NCBI RefSeq assembly: GCF_009739905.1 | Contig: NZ_CP034279.1 | Coordinates: 1,116,001 to 1,180,000, forward strand | Length of the DNA: 64,000 nt | Direction of reading: 5' to 3' | From: Streptomyces ficellus | GTDB taxonomy: Bacteria > Actinomycetota > Actinomycetes > Streptomycetales > Streptomycetaceae | In this document: positions 43,738 through 53,107 of the stretch, piece after piece | Position numbering within the stretch: the first letter of the stretch is position 1 | How the letters are laid out: each line of letters starts with the position of its first letter | The notes under the pieces: model-generated | The model's input: only the letters and a program-made list of their open reading frames with translations | Databases searched by the model: none | Told to the model about the DNA's origin: nothing | Program-made: the position numbers and the translations under genes

Positions 43738-43913
43738 CGGACCACGTCCAGGGCGTCGAAGGAGGGCATGGCCTCACGGTATCGACCTGGGTGATCATCA
43801 TGGCGCGGAGGGTGCCCGATCCGCCCCGGCAAGGGCGCCGAACCGGCCACGCCCGCCCGGTGGTCGACGCCGGACCCGGGTCGTCGACGGCGAACCCGGG
43901 TGGCCGAAACCCG

Positions 43914-44939
43914 TCAGGGGCGGGCGGGCTCCGTGGGGCGGGCGCCGACGCCGGACCGCTGCCCCACGGGCGGATCGCCCGCGCGGCGCCGTGCGATGAC
44001 CGCGCACACCATCAACTGCATCTGGTGGAACAGCATCAGCGGCAGCACGGCGAGCGAGGCGTGCGCGCCGAACAGGACGCTCGCCATCGGCAGGCCCGCC
44101 GCGAGGCTCTTCTTGGACCCGGCGAACTGGATCGCGATCCGGTCCTCGCGCCCGAACCCGAGCCGCCCCGCCCCGTACCAGGTGAGCGCGAGCATCAGGG
44201 CGAGCAGCACCGCCTCGACGCCCAGCAGGGCCGCCAGCCGCCCCGGGGTGACCTGGTGCCAGACGCCCCCGACCATGCCCGCGCTGAACGCGGTGTAGAC
44301 GACGAGCAGGATCGAGCCCCGGTCCACGTACCCCAGCACCTTCTTGTGCCGGGTGAGGAAGCCGCCCACCCAGCGGCGTAGCACCTGGCCCGCGAGGAAG
44401 GGGACCAGCAGGTGCGCGACGATCCTCAGCAGGGAGTCCGCCGGGAAGCCGGCCCCGGCGCCGCCGAGCAGCAGCGCCGCCAGCAGGGGCGTGAGGACGA
44501 GGCCGGCCAGCGACGAGAACGAGCCGGCGCAGATCGCGGCGGGCACGTTGCCCCGGGCCATCGACGTGAAGGCGATCGACGACTGGATCGTGGACGGGAC
44601 CAGGCAGAGGAAGAGCAGCCCGCCGTACAGGGCGGGTGTGAGCACGGACGGGACGAGGCCCTTCGCGGCGAGGCCGAGCAGCGGGAAGACGACGAACGTC
44701 GCCGCCAGCACCGTCACATGGAGCCGCCAGTGCCTCAGCCCGTCCAGCGCCTCCCGCGTGGACAGCCGCGCCCCGTACAGGAAGAACAGCAGCGCGACGG
44801 CGCCGGTGGACGCCCCGCCGACCGCGTCGGCGGCCGTTCCGGAGGCGGGGAGCAGCGCCGCCAGGGCCACGGTCGCGACCAGCGCCGCCATGTACGGGTC
44901 GATCGGCAGGCGCGTGCGCGGGGGTCGGAGGCGGTTCAT
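43914..44939 (-). CDS. Bile acid:sodium symporter family (BASS) transporter
   Basis: A 341-aa protein with about ten hydrophobic segments and BASS signatures (ALLFFLYGARLSTREAL, FLCLVPSTIQSSIAFTSMARGN, EDRIAIQFAGSKKSLAAGLP). It probably carries an organic acid or sterol-like anion with sodium. ATG 44939 is chosen because it directly precedes the conserved N-terminus; ATG 44993 would add 18 Pro/His-rich residues. It is divergent from the LysR gene, which probably controls it through the palindrome at 45041. Confidence 0.88.
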   Translation of the reverse strand: MNRLRPPRTRLPIDPYMAALVATVALAALLPASGTAADAVGGASTGAVALLFFLYGARLSTREALDGLRHWRLHVTVLAATFVVFPLLGLAAKGLVPSVLTPALYGGLLFLCLVPSTIQSSIAFTSMARGNVPAAICAGSFSSLAGLVLTPLLAALLLGGAGAGFPADSLLRIVAHLLVPFLAGQVLRRWVGGFLTRHKKVLGYVDRGSILLVVYTAFSAGMVGGVWHQVTPGRLAALLGVEAVLLALMLALTWYGAGRLGFGREDRIAIQFAGSKKSLAAGLPMASVLFGAHASLAVLPLMLFHQMQLMVCAVIARRRAGDPPVGQRSGVGARPTEPARP

Positions 44940-45040
44940 GTGCTCCACGTGCTTCGGTTCCGGGTGGTGGGGGCGTGGGGTCGTGGGGTCCATCGTGCCC
45001 GCGCCGACGGCGATCGGGAATCCCGTACACCGCTCTGACT

Positions 45041-45061
45041 GTCATCACGATCTGTGATGAC
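45041..45061. promoter_or_regulatory. Perfect dyad, candidate LysR operator
   Basis: GTCATCAC (45041-45048), 5 bp, GTGATGAC (45054-45061) is a perfect inverted repeat in the gap between the divergent BASS transporter and LysR genes, ending 17 bp before the LysR start. It is the normal place for LysR autoregulation and control of the neighbour. Confidence 0.75.
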
Positions 45062-45078
45062 CGTCGTATCCTGGCGGG

Positions 45079-45963
45079 GTGTACGAGCCCACGCAGCTGC
45101 GGACCTTCCTGACCGTCGCCCAGACGCTGAGCTTCACCCGGGCCGCGCACCGCCTGGGGGTGCGCCAGTCGACGGTCAGCCAGCACGTGCGGCGGCTGGA
45201 GGAAGCCGTGGGGCGTGCGCTGTTCACGCGGGACACCCATGGGGTGGAGCTCACGGAGGACGGCGAGGCGATGCTCGGCTTCGCCCGGACGATCCTGGCG
45301 GCGCACGAGCGGGCGGCGGCGTTCTTCACGGGCACGAGGCTGCGCGGGCGGCTGCGTTTCGGGGTGTCGGAGGACTTCGTGCTGACCCGGCTGCCCGAGG
45401 TGCTGGAATCGTTCCGGCGCGAGCACCCCGAGGTGGACCTGGAGCTGACGGTGGGCCTGTCCGGCACGCTGCACGAGAAGCTGGCGGCGGGCCGGCTCGA
45501 CCTGGTCCTCGCCAAGCGGCGCGGTGGCGACACGCACGGCCGGCTGGTCTGGCACTCCACGCTGACGTGGATCGGCGCGCCCCGGCTGCGGCTGGATCCG
45601 GACCGGCCGGTCCCGCTCATCGTCTTCCCTCCGCCGGGCATCACCCGGGCCCGCGCGCTGGAGGCCCTCCAGGAGCACGGCCGGGCGTGGCGCGTCGTCT
45701 GCACGAGTGCGTCGCTGAGCGGCCTGATCGCCGCCGCCCGGGCCGGCCTGGGCGTGATGGCCCACACCCGCGGTCTCGTCCCGCCGGGGCTGGTGCCCGT
45801 CCCCGCCCGCGCGGGGCTGCCGGAGCTGGGCGACGTGGACTTCGTGCTGCTCCACGGCCGCCCGGCCGCGCCCGGGGGTGCCGCCCAGGAGGCGGCGGAC
45901 GCGCTGGCGGCGGCCATCCTCGCGGGTGGCGACCGGCTGCACGCCGCGGCGGCGGGCCCGTGA
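45079..45963 (+). CDS. LysR-family transcriptional regulator
   Basis: A 294-aa LTTR. The N-terminal winged helix is LRTFLTVAQTLSFTRAAHRLGVRQSTVSQHVRRLEE (spread over residues 7-42), followed by a linker helix and the effector-binding domain (~90-290). GTG 45079 sits at the family N-terminus. It is divergent from the BASS transporter, so it probably activates that gene in response to the transported compound. Confidence 0.9.
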   Translation: MYEPTQLRTFLTVAQTLSFTRAAHRLGVRQSTVSQHVRRLEEAVGRALFTRDTHGVELTEDGEAMLGFARTILAAHERAAAFFTGTRLRGRLRFGVSEDFVLTRLPEVLESFRREHPEVDLELTVGLSGTLHEKLAAGRLDLVLAKRRGGDTHGRLVWHSTLTWIGAPRLRLDPDRPVPLIVFPPPGITRARALEALQEHGRAWRVVCTSASLSGLIAAARAGLGVMAHTRGLVPPGLVPVPARAGLPELGDVDFVLLHGRPAAPGGAAQEAADALAAAILAGGDRLHAAAAGP

Positions 45964-46178
45964 CGGTGAGCGCGGCGTACAGATTCGGTGGAGATTCCGC
46001 CACGCACTACTTACTCGCAGGTCAGTAGCGCGTGGGCGCCCGGCCCCGTGGCCGGGTACTTAGCTTCTGACCTGTGGCGATGCCATGCGGACGGGGTTCG
46101 CGAAGACCCTCCCGTACACGTCTCGTGTGGGGTACCGTCACCCTCCGCTGTGCGGAGCGCCCCCCAAGGAGCAGGCCC

Positions 46179-48002
46179 TTGCCCGAGTTCACTGTCCCAC
46201 CCCTGGCGACGGCTCCCCTGGTCGGCGGTCTGGCCGATTCCGTGTTCGAGCACGCCGAGGACGATCCGGAACGCGTGGTGCTCGGGCGCAAGGGCGCCGA
46301 CGGCCGCTGGGGCGACGTGACGGCGGCGCGGTTCCGGGACGAGGTGCTGGCGCTCGCCAAGGGGCTGCTCGCGGAAGGGGTGCGGTTCGGGGACCGGGTC
46401 GCCATCATGGCCCGTACGCGGTACGAGTGGACACTGTTCGACTTCGCGCTGTGGACGGTCGGCGCCCAGTCCGTGCCCGTCTACCCCACCTCCTCCGCCG
46501 ACCAGGTGCACTGGATGCTGCACGACGCGGAGGTGACCGCGTGCGTCGTGGAGCACGAGGACCACGCGATGACGATCGGCTCGGTGGTCGACCGGCTGCC
46601 CCGCCTCAAGCGGCTGTGGCAGCTGGACGCCGGGGCGGTCGACGAGCTGGTGGCGGCGGGGGCGCGCATCGACGAGGAAGTGGTGCAGCGGCACCGGCGG
46701 GCGGTGACGCCGGAGTCCATCGCCACGATCATCTACACGTCGGGGACGACGGGCCGCCCCAAGGGCTGCGTGCTGACCCACGCGAACTTCATGTTCGAGG
46801 CGGACACGCTGGTCGGCCGCTGGGAGGAGGTGTTCCACTCCAAGCCGGGTGACGAGGCGTCGACGCTGCTGTTCCTGCCGCTGGCGCACGTCTTCGGGCG
46901 GATGGTGGAGGTCGCCGCGGTCCGCAAGCGGGTCAGGTTCGGCCACCAGCCGCAGCTGGCGGCCGGGCCGCTGCTGGAGGATCTGGCGTCGTTCCGGCCG
47001 ACGTTCGTGCTGGCCGTGCCGTACATCTTCGAGAAGGTGTTCCAGGCGGCGCGGCGCCGGGCGGAGGCGGAGGGGAGGGCGGGGCCCTTCGACAAGGCCG
47101 TCGAGGTCGCGGTGCGGTACGCGGAGGCGCTGGAGCTGAAGGCGTTCGGGCTGGGGCCCGGCCCGTCGGCGGCGCTGCGGGTGCAGCACCAGTTCTTCGA
47201 CAAGGTCGTGTACGGGAAGGTGCGCGAGGCTCTGGGCGGCCGGGTGCGGCACGCGATGTCGGGCGGGTCGGGGATGGCCCGCCGGCTCGGCCTGTTCTTC
47301 GAGGGCGCGGGCGTGACCGTGTACGAGGGGTACGGCCTGACCGAGTCGGCCGCGGCGGCCACCGCGAACCCGCCGGAGCGGACCAAGTTCGGCACGGTCG
47401 GCCCGCCCATCCCGGGGACGACGGTGCACATAGCGGAGGACGGCGAGGTGTGGCTGCGCGGCCCGCACGTCTTCTCCGGGTACCTGGGGGACCCCGCGGC
47501 GACCGCCGCCGTGCTGCGGGACGGCTGGCTGGCGACCGGTGACATCGGCGCCCTCGACGAGGACGGCTACCTGACGATCACCGGCCGCAAGAAGGAGATC
47601 CTGGTGACGTCGGGCGGCAAGAGCGTGCCGCCGGCCGGGCTGGAGGAACGGGTGCGGTCCCATCCCCTGGTCGCGCAGTGCATCGTGGTCGGCAACGACC
47701 GCCCTTACGTGGCGGCACTGGTGACGCTCGACCAGGAGGCGGTCGAGCACTGGCTGGCCATGCAGAACAGGCCGCCCCTGCCGCCCGCCGAACTGGTGCG
47801 CGACCCGGCGCTGGAGACGGAGATCCGGCGGGCGGTCGTCGCGGCGAACACGCTCGTGTCGCAGGCCGAGTCGATCCGCACGTTCCGGATCCTGGCGCAC
47901 CCCTTCACCGAGGAGCACGGGCTGCTGACGCCGTCGCTGAAGCTGAAGCGCAAGGCGATCGAGTCGGCGTACGCGGCGGAGGTGGACGCGCTGTACGGGT
48001 GA
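46179..48002 (+). CDS. Long-chain acyl-CoA ligase (AMP-dependent synthetase)
   Basis: A 607-aa ANL enzyme. Phosphate-binding motif IIYTSGTTGRPKGC, then YEGYGLTESAAAAT, DGWLATGDIGALDEDGYL, and ITGRKKEILVTSGGKSV, with a C-terminal lid including KLKRKAIES. It activates fatty acids with ATP and CoA in the cytoplasm. TTG 46179 is chosen because AAGGAG (46167-46172) is 6 nt before it and the product then begins MPEFTVPP as in related proteins; the frame is open upstream but of poor character. It stands alone. Confidence 0.9.
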   Translation: MPEFTVPPLATAPLVGGLADSVFEHAEDDPERVVLGRKGADGRWGDVTAARFRDEVLALAKGLLAEGVRFGDRVAIMARTRYEWTLFDFALWTVGAQSVPVYPTSSADQVHWMLHDAEVTACVVEHEDHAMTIGSVVDRLPRLKRLWQLDAGAVDELVAAGARIDEEVVQRHRRAVTPESIATIIYTSGTTGRPKGCVLTHANFMFEADTLVGRWEEVFHSKPGDEASTLLFLPLAHVFGRMVEVAAVRKRVRFGHQPQLAAGPLLEDLASFRPTFVLAVPYIFEKVFQAARRRAEAEGRAGPFDKAVEVAVRYAEALELKAFGLGPGPSAALRVQHQFFDKVVYGKVREALGGRVRHAMSGGSGMARRLGLFFEGAGVTVYEGYGLTESAAAATANPPERTKFGTVGPPIPGTTVHIAEDGEVWLRGPHVFSGYLGDPAATAAVLRDGWLATGDIGALDEDGYLTITGRKKEILVTSGGKSVPPAGLEERVRSHPLVAQCIVVGNDRPYVAALVTLDQEAVEHWLAMQNRPPLPPAELVRDPALETEIRRAVVAANTLVSQAESIRTFRILAHPFTEEHGLLTPSLKLKRKAIESAYAAEVDALYG

Positions 48003-48084
48003 CGCTCCGCGCCGCGGGAACAGGCCGCACGGTGTGGACGTTGCCCCTGGGAGTAACCACCGACGACGTAAGGATCGACCGCTC

Positions 48085-48918
48085 GTGAGCAAGGTCCCCT
48101 CCATCACCCTCAACAACGGCGTCACCATGCCGCAGCTCGGCTTCGGCGTCTGGCAGGTGCCCGACGTCGAGGCGGCGAAGGCGGTGGGCACGGCCCTGGA
48201 GGCCGGATACCGCAGCATCGACACCGCAGCGATCTACGAGAATGAGAAGGGCACCGGCGAGGCCGTCGCCGCTTCCGGGATCGCCCGTGACGAGCTCTTC
48301 GTCACCACCAAGCTCTGGAACGGCGAGCAGGGGTACGACGCGACGCTGCGCGCGTTCGACGCGTCCCTGGACAGGCTCGGTCTCGACCACGTCGACCTGT
48401 ACCTGATCCACTGGCCGGTGCCCTCCGCGGATCTGTACGTCGACACGTACAAGGCGTTCGAGAAGATCCACGCGGACGGCCGCGCCAGGGCGATCGGCGT
48501 CTCCAACTTCCTGCCCGAGCACCTGGAGCGCCTCCTCGGCGAGACCTCCGTCGTGCCCGTGCTCAACCAGATCGAGCTGCACCCGCAGCTCCAGCAGACC
48601 CAGGCCCGCGACTTCCACGCCCGCCACGGCATCCGGACCGAGGCCTGGTCGCCGCTCGGCCAGGGCAGGGGCCTGCTGGAGGCCCCGACGGTGGTCGCCG
48701 TCGCCCGCAAGCACGAGCGCACCCCGGCGCAGGTGGTGCTGCGCTGGCACCTCCAGCTGGGCACCATCGTGATCCCCAAGTCCGTGACCCCGTCGCGGAT
48801 CAGGGAGAACATCGACGTCTTCGACTTCGAGCTGGACGCCGACGACCTCGCGGCGTTCGCCGCGCTCGACGAGGGCCGGCGGCTGGGTCCGGACCCCGCG
48901 ACGTTCGACGAGGTCTGA
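48085..48918 (+). CDS. Aldo/keto reductase
   Basis: A 277-aa AKR with the usual motifs: GVWQVPDVEAAKAVGTALEAGYRSIDTAAIYENE (spread over ~20-55, with the catalytic Asp and Tyr), lysine in TTKLWN, DLYLIHWPVP with the His, and C-terminal IVIPKSVTPSRIREN for NADPH. It reduces aldehydes or ketones. GTG 48085 is at the family N-terminus (MSKVPSITLNNGVTMPQLG). It is 82 bp after the acyl-CoA ligase. Confidence 0.92.
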   Translation: MSKVPSITLNNGVTMPQLGFGVWQVPDVEAAKAVGTALEAGYRSIDTAAIYENEKGTGEAVAASGIARDELFVTTKLWNGEQGYDATLRAFDASLDRLGLDHVDLYLIHWPVPSADLYVDTYKAFEKIHADGRARAIGVSNFLPEHLERLLGETSVVPVLNQIELHPQLQQTQARDFHARHGIRTEAWSPLGQGRGLLEAPTVVAVARKHERTPAQVVLRWHLQLGTIVIPKSVTPSRIRENIDVFDFELDADDLAAFAALDEGRRLGPDPATFDEV

Positions 48919-48995
48919 GCGGGCGGGAGCGCCCGGCGGGACGGCGTAAGCGGCCGGTGGACCGCGGCGCCGTCCCGCGCAGGCCGCCCCCAGGG

Positions 48996-49012
48996 TGAAA
49001 TGATTGTCATTC
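48996..49012 (+). promoter_or_regulatory. Candidate Zur box
   Basis: TGAAATGATTGTCATTC (48996-49012) is AT-rich against a GC-rich background and has the AATGA-TTG-TCATT dyad of Streptomyces Zur sites (TGAAAATGATTTTCA type). It ends 25 bp before the permease start. Zinc repression of the following pair is inferred. Confidence 0.7.
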
Positions 49013-49037
49013 CTCGCTGCGGCTAGGGTGTGGCTCC

Positions 49038-50024
49038 ATGAACCGAGCCGCAACCGCGCGGGAGCGCCCGTCCGGGGCGATACCGCCGTCCGCCGCCCTC
49101 GCCGGGGCCGTGTCACTGCTGCTGATCGCCGCGCTCGCGGTGCCCCTGCTGGGCCGGCCGGGTTTCCGGGCGTGGCAGACCGTCTGCGTGGCGCTCACCG
49201 TGCAGGCCCTGCCCTTCCTGCTGCTGGGCACCATCGTCTCCGGGGCGGTCAACGCCTTCGTACCGGCACGGGTGTTCAGCAGGGCGCTCCCCCGCAACCC
49301 GGCGCTCGCCGTGCCCGTCGCGGGCGCCGCCGGGGTCGTCCTGCCCGGCTGCGAGTGCGCCTCCGTGCCGGTCGCCGGGAGCCTGATCCGGCGCGGGGTC
49401 ACCCCCGCCGCGGCCTTCGCGTTCCTGCTCTCCGCGCCCGCGGTGAACCCGGTGGTGCTGGTGTCGACCGCCGTGGCCTTCCCGGGGCAGCCCGGGATGG
49501 TCGCCGCACGGCTCGTGGCGTCCCTGGTCACGGCGGCCACCATGGGCTGGCTGTGGCTGAAGTGGGGCCGGGCGGAGTGGCTGAAAATGCCGGCCCGGCA
49601 CACCGGGCACCGGGCCGGGCACAGCCGCTGGGAGGAGTTCCGGCTCGGGTTCCAGCACGACTTCCTGCACGCGGGCGGCTATCTCGTCGTCGGCGCGATG
49701 GCGGCCGCCACCTTCAACGTCCTGGTGCCGCGTTCCGTCCTGGACGCCTTCGCCGACTCGCCCTGGCTGTCGGTGCTGTTCCTCGCCCTGCTCGCCGTCG
49801 TGCTCGCCGTCTGCTCGGAGGCGGACGCCTTCGTCGCCGCGTCGCTCACCGGCTTCTCCCCCACCGCACGGCTGACGTTCATGGTGGTGGGGCCCATGGT
49901 CGACGTGAAGCTGATCGCCCTTCAGGCCGGTACGTTCGGCCGGGCGTTCGCCGTGCGCTTCTCCGCCGCGACCGCCGTGGTGGCCGTGGTGTGCGCCTGC
50001 CTGACCGGGTGGTGGCTGCTGTGA
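49038..50024 (+). CDS. DUF318 family permease, probable zinc-related transporter
   Basis: A 328-aa integral membrane protein (about eight helices) of the DUF318/YcgR permease family. The conserved GCECASVPVAGSLIRRG, SAPAVNPVVLVSTAV and AVCSEADAFVAASLTG motifs are present; the Cys and Asp residues could bind metal. A Zur-like site lies just upstream, so zinc uptake or redistribution is the likely role. It overlaps the TIGR03943 gene (GTGA). Confidence 0.83.
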   Translation: MNRAATARERPSGAIPPSAALAGAVSLLLIAALAVPLLGRPGFRAWQTVCVALTVQALPFLLLGTIVSGAVNAFVPARVFSRALPRNPALAVPVAGAAGVVLPGCECASVPVAGSLIRRGVTPAAAFAFLLSAPAVNPVVLVSTAVAFPGQPGMVAARLVASLVTAATMGWLWLKWGRAEWLKMPARHTGHRAGHSRWEEFRLGFQHDFLHAGGYLVVGAMAAATFNVLVPRSVLDAFADSPWLSVLFLALLAVVLAVCSEADAFVAASLTGFSPTARLTFMVVGPMVDVKLIALQAGTFGRAFAVRFSAATAVVAVVCACLTGWWLL

Positions 50025-50818
50025 GGCGGCACGTCCAGGCGGTTCTGCTGCTGCTCACCGGGGCGGCCGTGCTGCACATCTCGCTGCTGAGCCAGGTCTA
50101 CCTGCGGTACGTGAAGGAGGGCCTGCGGCCGTTCCTCGTCGCCTCCGCCGTGCTGCTGCTGGCGCTGGGCGTGGTGGCCGCCGTACGGGACGGCCTGCCG
50201 TTCGCGGCCCGCCCGGACCACTCCGAACCGGACGAGGACGACGCCGGGGACGGTGACGAACACGGCGGCGGTGACGAGCACGAGCACGGGCACGATCACC
50301 GGAGCGGGCCGCGCGTCGCCTGGGTGCTGTTCCTGCCCGTCCTCGCCCTGCTGCTGTACGCCCCGCCCGCGCTCGGCTCCTTCACGGCCGCGCGCGAGAC
50401 CGACAACGCGGTCGCCCGCGTGGAGCGGTTCGACCCCCTCCCGGACGCCGACCCGGCGCCACTGGCCCTGTCCGGATTCATCGCGCGGGTCCAGCAGGAC
50501 CGCGACCGTGGCCTCGCCGGGCGGACGGTGCTGATGACCGGGTTCGTCACGCCGGCGAAGGACCGCTCCGGCACCTGGTACCTCACCCGGCTGGTGGTGA
50601 GCTGCTGCGCGGCCGACAGCCGGTCGCTGCGGATCCGGGTGCACGGGGCGCCCGCACCCCCCGCCGACACCTGGGTCGCCGTGACGGGCACGTGGCACCC
50701 GGGTGGCGGCGGTGCGCTGGGGACGGCGAAGGCCGCGGTGGCGGTCGACGCCCGGACGGTGGAGCGGGTGCCCGAGCCGGTCAACCCGTACCAGGACACC
50801 ACACCCCTGACGCCCTGA
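50021..50818 (+). CDS. TIGR03943 family (YcgQ-like) permease partner
   Basis: A 265-aa protein with two N-terminal helices (LLLLTGAAVLHISLLSQVYL, FLVASAVLLLALGVVAAV), an acidic and His-rich linker (GGGDEHEHGHDHRSG, residues ~83-97), one more helix, then an OB-like extracellular domain with VVSCCAADSR. The His-rich stretch is a likely zinc ligand. It is paired with the DUF318 permease in many bacteria. GTG 50021 overlaps the permease stop. Confidence 0.83.
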   Translation: MRRHVQAVLLLLTGAAVLHISLLSQVYLRYVKEGLRPFLVASAVLLLALGVVAAVRDGLPFAARPDHSEPDEDDAGDGDEHGGGDEHEHGHDHRSGPRVAWVLFLPVLALLLYAPPALGSFTAARETDNAVARVERFDPLPDADPAPLALSGFIARVQQDRDRGLAGRTVLMTGFVTPAKDRSGTWYLTRLVVSCCAADSRSLRIRVHGAPAPPADTWVAVTGTWHPGGGGALGTAKAAVAVDARTVERVPEPVNPYQDTTPLTP

Positions 50819-50849
50819 AGCCGCCCGGGTGGTCAGCCCCGGCGGGTGG

Positions 50850-51731
50850 TCAGCCCCGGCGGGCGGTGTGGACCGTGCGGGCGGTCAGCATGAAGAGGTC
50901 CGGCCGCTGGTGCAGGCCCTGCGGCTCCGCCGGGTCCAGCAGCCGGTCCAGCGTGGCCAGGTCTTCGGGCGCGAGCCGCTCGCCGAGCGCGTCGCGGCCG
51001 CGGGTGAACGCGGTCAGGATCTGGTCCCGCACGGCACCGGGAACGGGCGCCGGCACGTCGTGCAGGAACGAGCGCGTGCCGCTCGGGACGAGCCCCGCGC
51101 CGGACAGCAGGGCCCGCCAGTCGTCGGCCTCCTCCTTGGCGCCGGGCAGCTCCGCCCGCATCTCGGCGAACCACTCCGCGTGCACGGCGTCGAGGCGGGC
51201 CTCCAGGCCCGGCCGCCCGAAGCCGATGTTCTGCGGCAGGCGCCGGGTCGGCAGCCCGCCCTCGACCACCGCGAGCAGCCCGCCGGGCCGCAGCAGCCCG
51301 GCGAGACCGGCGACGGCCCCGCGCTGGTCGCCCAGGTGGTGCAGGGAGTCGGCCGCCCAGATCAGGTCGGCGTCGCCCAGGCCGGCGATGCCGTCGGGCA
51401 GCTCGGCGCGGCGCGTGGTGACGCGGTCGCCGAGGTGCGCGGCCCGGGCGCGCTCGCGGGCCCGCTCCAGGAGCTCGGGCGTGGCGTCGACGGCGACGAC
51501 CTCGGCGTACGGGAAGGCCTCGGCGAGCAGGCAGGACAGCACGCCCGGCCCGCTGCCGACGTCGAGGATCCGGCGGACGGCGGCCGTCGGCACCAGCTCG
51601 CCGAGCCAGGCCGCGGCCTGCCGGTACAGCGGGCTCTGGAGCTGTGCGCCCTGCTCCAGCAGGGGCATCATGTGGGTCCAGTCCATATGGGTGTCGTCGT
51701 GGTGGTGACCGTGGTCGTGGTGTCGGCTCAT
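50850..51731 (-). CDS. Class I SAM-dependent methyltransferase with His-rich N-terminus
   Basis: A 293-aa methyltransferase. The N-terminus MSRHHDHGHHHDDTHMDWTH contains eight His. Motif I is RILDVGSGPGVLSCLLAE (~residues 55-72), then VVAVDATPELLERA and LIWAADSLHHLGD. The His-rich tail could bind zinc or nickel, in keeping with the neighbouring zinc genes. It converges on the permease pair. The substrate is unknown. ATG 51731 is preferred; a further in-frame ATG upstream would add a His/Pro-rich tail. Confidence 0.85.
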   Translation of the reverse strand: MSRHHDHGHHHDDTHMDWTHMMPLLEQGAQLQSPLYRQAAAWLGELVPTAAVRRILDVGSGPGVLSCLLAEAFPYAEVVAVDATPELLERARERARAAHLGDRVTTRRAELPDGIAGLGDADLIWAADSLHHLGDQRGAVAGLAGLLRPGGLLAVVEGGLPTRRLPQNIGFGRPGLEARLDAVHAEWFAEMRAELPGAKEEADDWRALLSGAGLVPSGTRSFLHDVPAPVPGAVRDQILTAFTRGRDALGERLAPEDLATLDRLLDPAEPQGLHQRPDLFMLTARTVHTARRG

Positions 51732-51878
51732 GCCGCCAGGGTGGGGCCGGTGGTGCGACGACGGCGAACTTTGTTGCCGCTTCGGCAATTCGGCGCCGCC
51801 CGGGCCGGGGGCGGTCGTGCCCGCGGCCGGGGCGGCGTGACGTGCGGGAGCCGGCGCCGGGGTCAGCCGGTGCCGGGG

Positions 51879-52184
51879 TCAGCCGGCGCCGTGGGACGGG
51901 GCGATCTCTTCGACCCGTGCCGCGAGGGTGAAGTCCTTCTCGGTGACCGCGCCGCCCGCGTCGTGGGTGTTCACCGTGAGGTTGACCGTGTTGTAGCCGA
52001 GGGTCAGCTCGGAGTGGTGGTTCAGCTCCTCCTGGATCTGGGCGACGTGCACCACCATCGCGGTGGCGGCGAAGTGGGTGCCGAGACGGTAGGTGCGGGC
52101 GATCCGGTCGCCCTCCTGGGACCAGCCGGGCAGTTCGCGCAGCCGGTCCTCGATCTCCTTCTGCGACAGCGGCTCAGTGGGCAT
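51879..52184 (-). CDS. 4a-hydroxytetrahydrobiopterin dehydratase
   Basis: A 101-aa PCD/DCoH-like protein with the diagnostic HVAQIQEELNHHSELTLGYN (catalytic His pair) and VNLTVNTHDAGGAVTEKDF. It dehydrates 4a-hydroxypterins; in actinomycetes it may support pterin-dependent hydroxylases or molybdopterin-like metabolism. Its length matches the family. Confidence 0.92.
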   Translation of the reverse strand: MPTEPLSQKEIEDRLRELPGWSQEGDRIARTYRLGTHFAATAMVVHVAQIQEELNHHSELTLGYNTVNLTVNTHDAGGAVTEKDFTLAARVEEIAPSHGAG

Positions 52185-52288
52185 GTCCGGTGCTCCCTCC
52201 GGGTCGGTGGGGACGATGACGACGTGACCGTGACGATACGGTCCGGCGGCACGGGTCCGTGGTCAACACGTGGGTTACCGTCTGCGGT

Positions 52289-53104
52289 ATGACAACTGCC
52301 GTGACCGGTACCGGAGTAGGGCCCCTGCTGCGCGGCTGGCGCGAGCGGCGGCGGCTGAGCCAGCTGGAGCTGGCGCTGCGCGCCGACTCGTCGGCCCGGC
52401 ACATCTCTTTCGTCGAGACCGGCCGGTCCCGCCCGAGCGAGGAGATGGTCCTGCGCCTGGCCGAGCACCTGGAGGTGCCGGTGCGGGAGCGCAACGCCCT
52501 GCTGCTGGCGGCGGGCTACGCCCCGCGCTACACCGAGACGTCCCTGGACGACCCGTCGCTGGACACGCTGCGGGCGGGCATCAGGCAACTGCTGGACGGC
52601 TACGACCCGTATCCCGCGCTGGTCGTCGACGGCACGTACACGGTGGTGGCCGCCAACCGGGGCATCATGGCGCTGCTGGACGGGCTGCCCGGGCACCTGC
52701 TGCGCCCGCCGCTGAACGCGATGCGGATCACGCTGCACCCGGAGGGCCTGGCGCCGAGGATCCGCAACCTGCGGGAGTGGCGCGGGCACCTGCTGGCCCA
52801 GATGGAGCGGCAGATCGCGCTGGCCCGCTCACAACCGCTGCGGCGCCTGTACGAGGAGGTCGCCGCGTACCCGCTGCCCGAGCGGGCGGGCGCCGGCCCC
52901 GACGACCGGGAGGACCAGGAGGATCCGCATCCGTACCCGTACTTCGCGCTGCCGCTGCGGATCGAGCACGACGGGCACGTGCTGTCCTTCGTGTCGTCCA
53001 TCTCGACGTTCAACACGCCGGTGGACGTGACGGTCGCCGAGCTGGCCATCGAGACGCTGCTCCCGGCCGACCCGGCGACGGTCAAGTACCTCCGCTCGCT
53101 CTAG
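52289..53104 (+). CDS. XRE-family regulator with MmyB-like ligand-binding domain
   Basis: A 271-aa regulator. The helix-turn-helix is at ~12-70 (LRGWRERRRLSQLELALRA, ARHISFVETGRSRPSEEMV). The C-terminal MmyB-like PAS domain (~100-270) has YPALVVDGTYTVVAANRG and ISTFNTPVDVTVAELAIETLLPAD. It likely binds a fatty-acid-like ligand. ATG 52289 follows an unclear RBS; it may be leaderless. It is followed by a long hairpin. Confidence 0.88.
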   Translation: MTTAVTGTGVGPLLRGWRERRRLSQLELALRADSSARHISFVETGRSRPSEEMVLRLAEHLEVPVRERNALLLAAGYAPRYTETSLDDPSLDTLRAGIRQLLDGYDPYPALVVDGTYTVVAANRGIMALLDGLPGHLLRPPLNAMRITLHPEGLAPRIRNLREWRGHLLAQMERQIALARSQPLRRLYEEVAAYPLPERAGAGPDDREDQEDPHPYPYFALPLRIEHDGHVLSFVSSISTFNTPVDVTVAELAIETLLPADPATVKYLRSL

Positions 53105-53107
53105 GTC

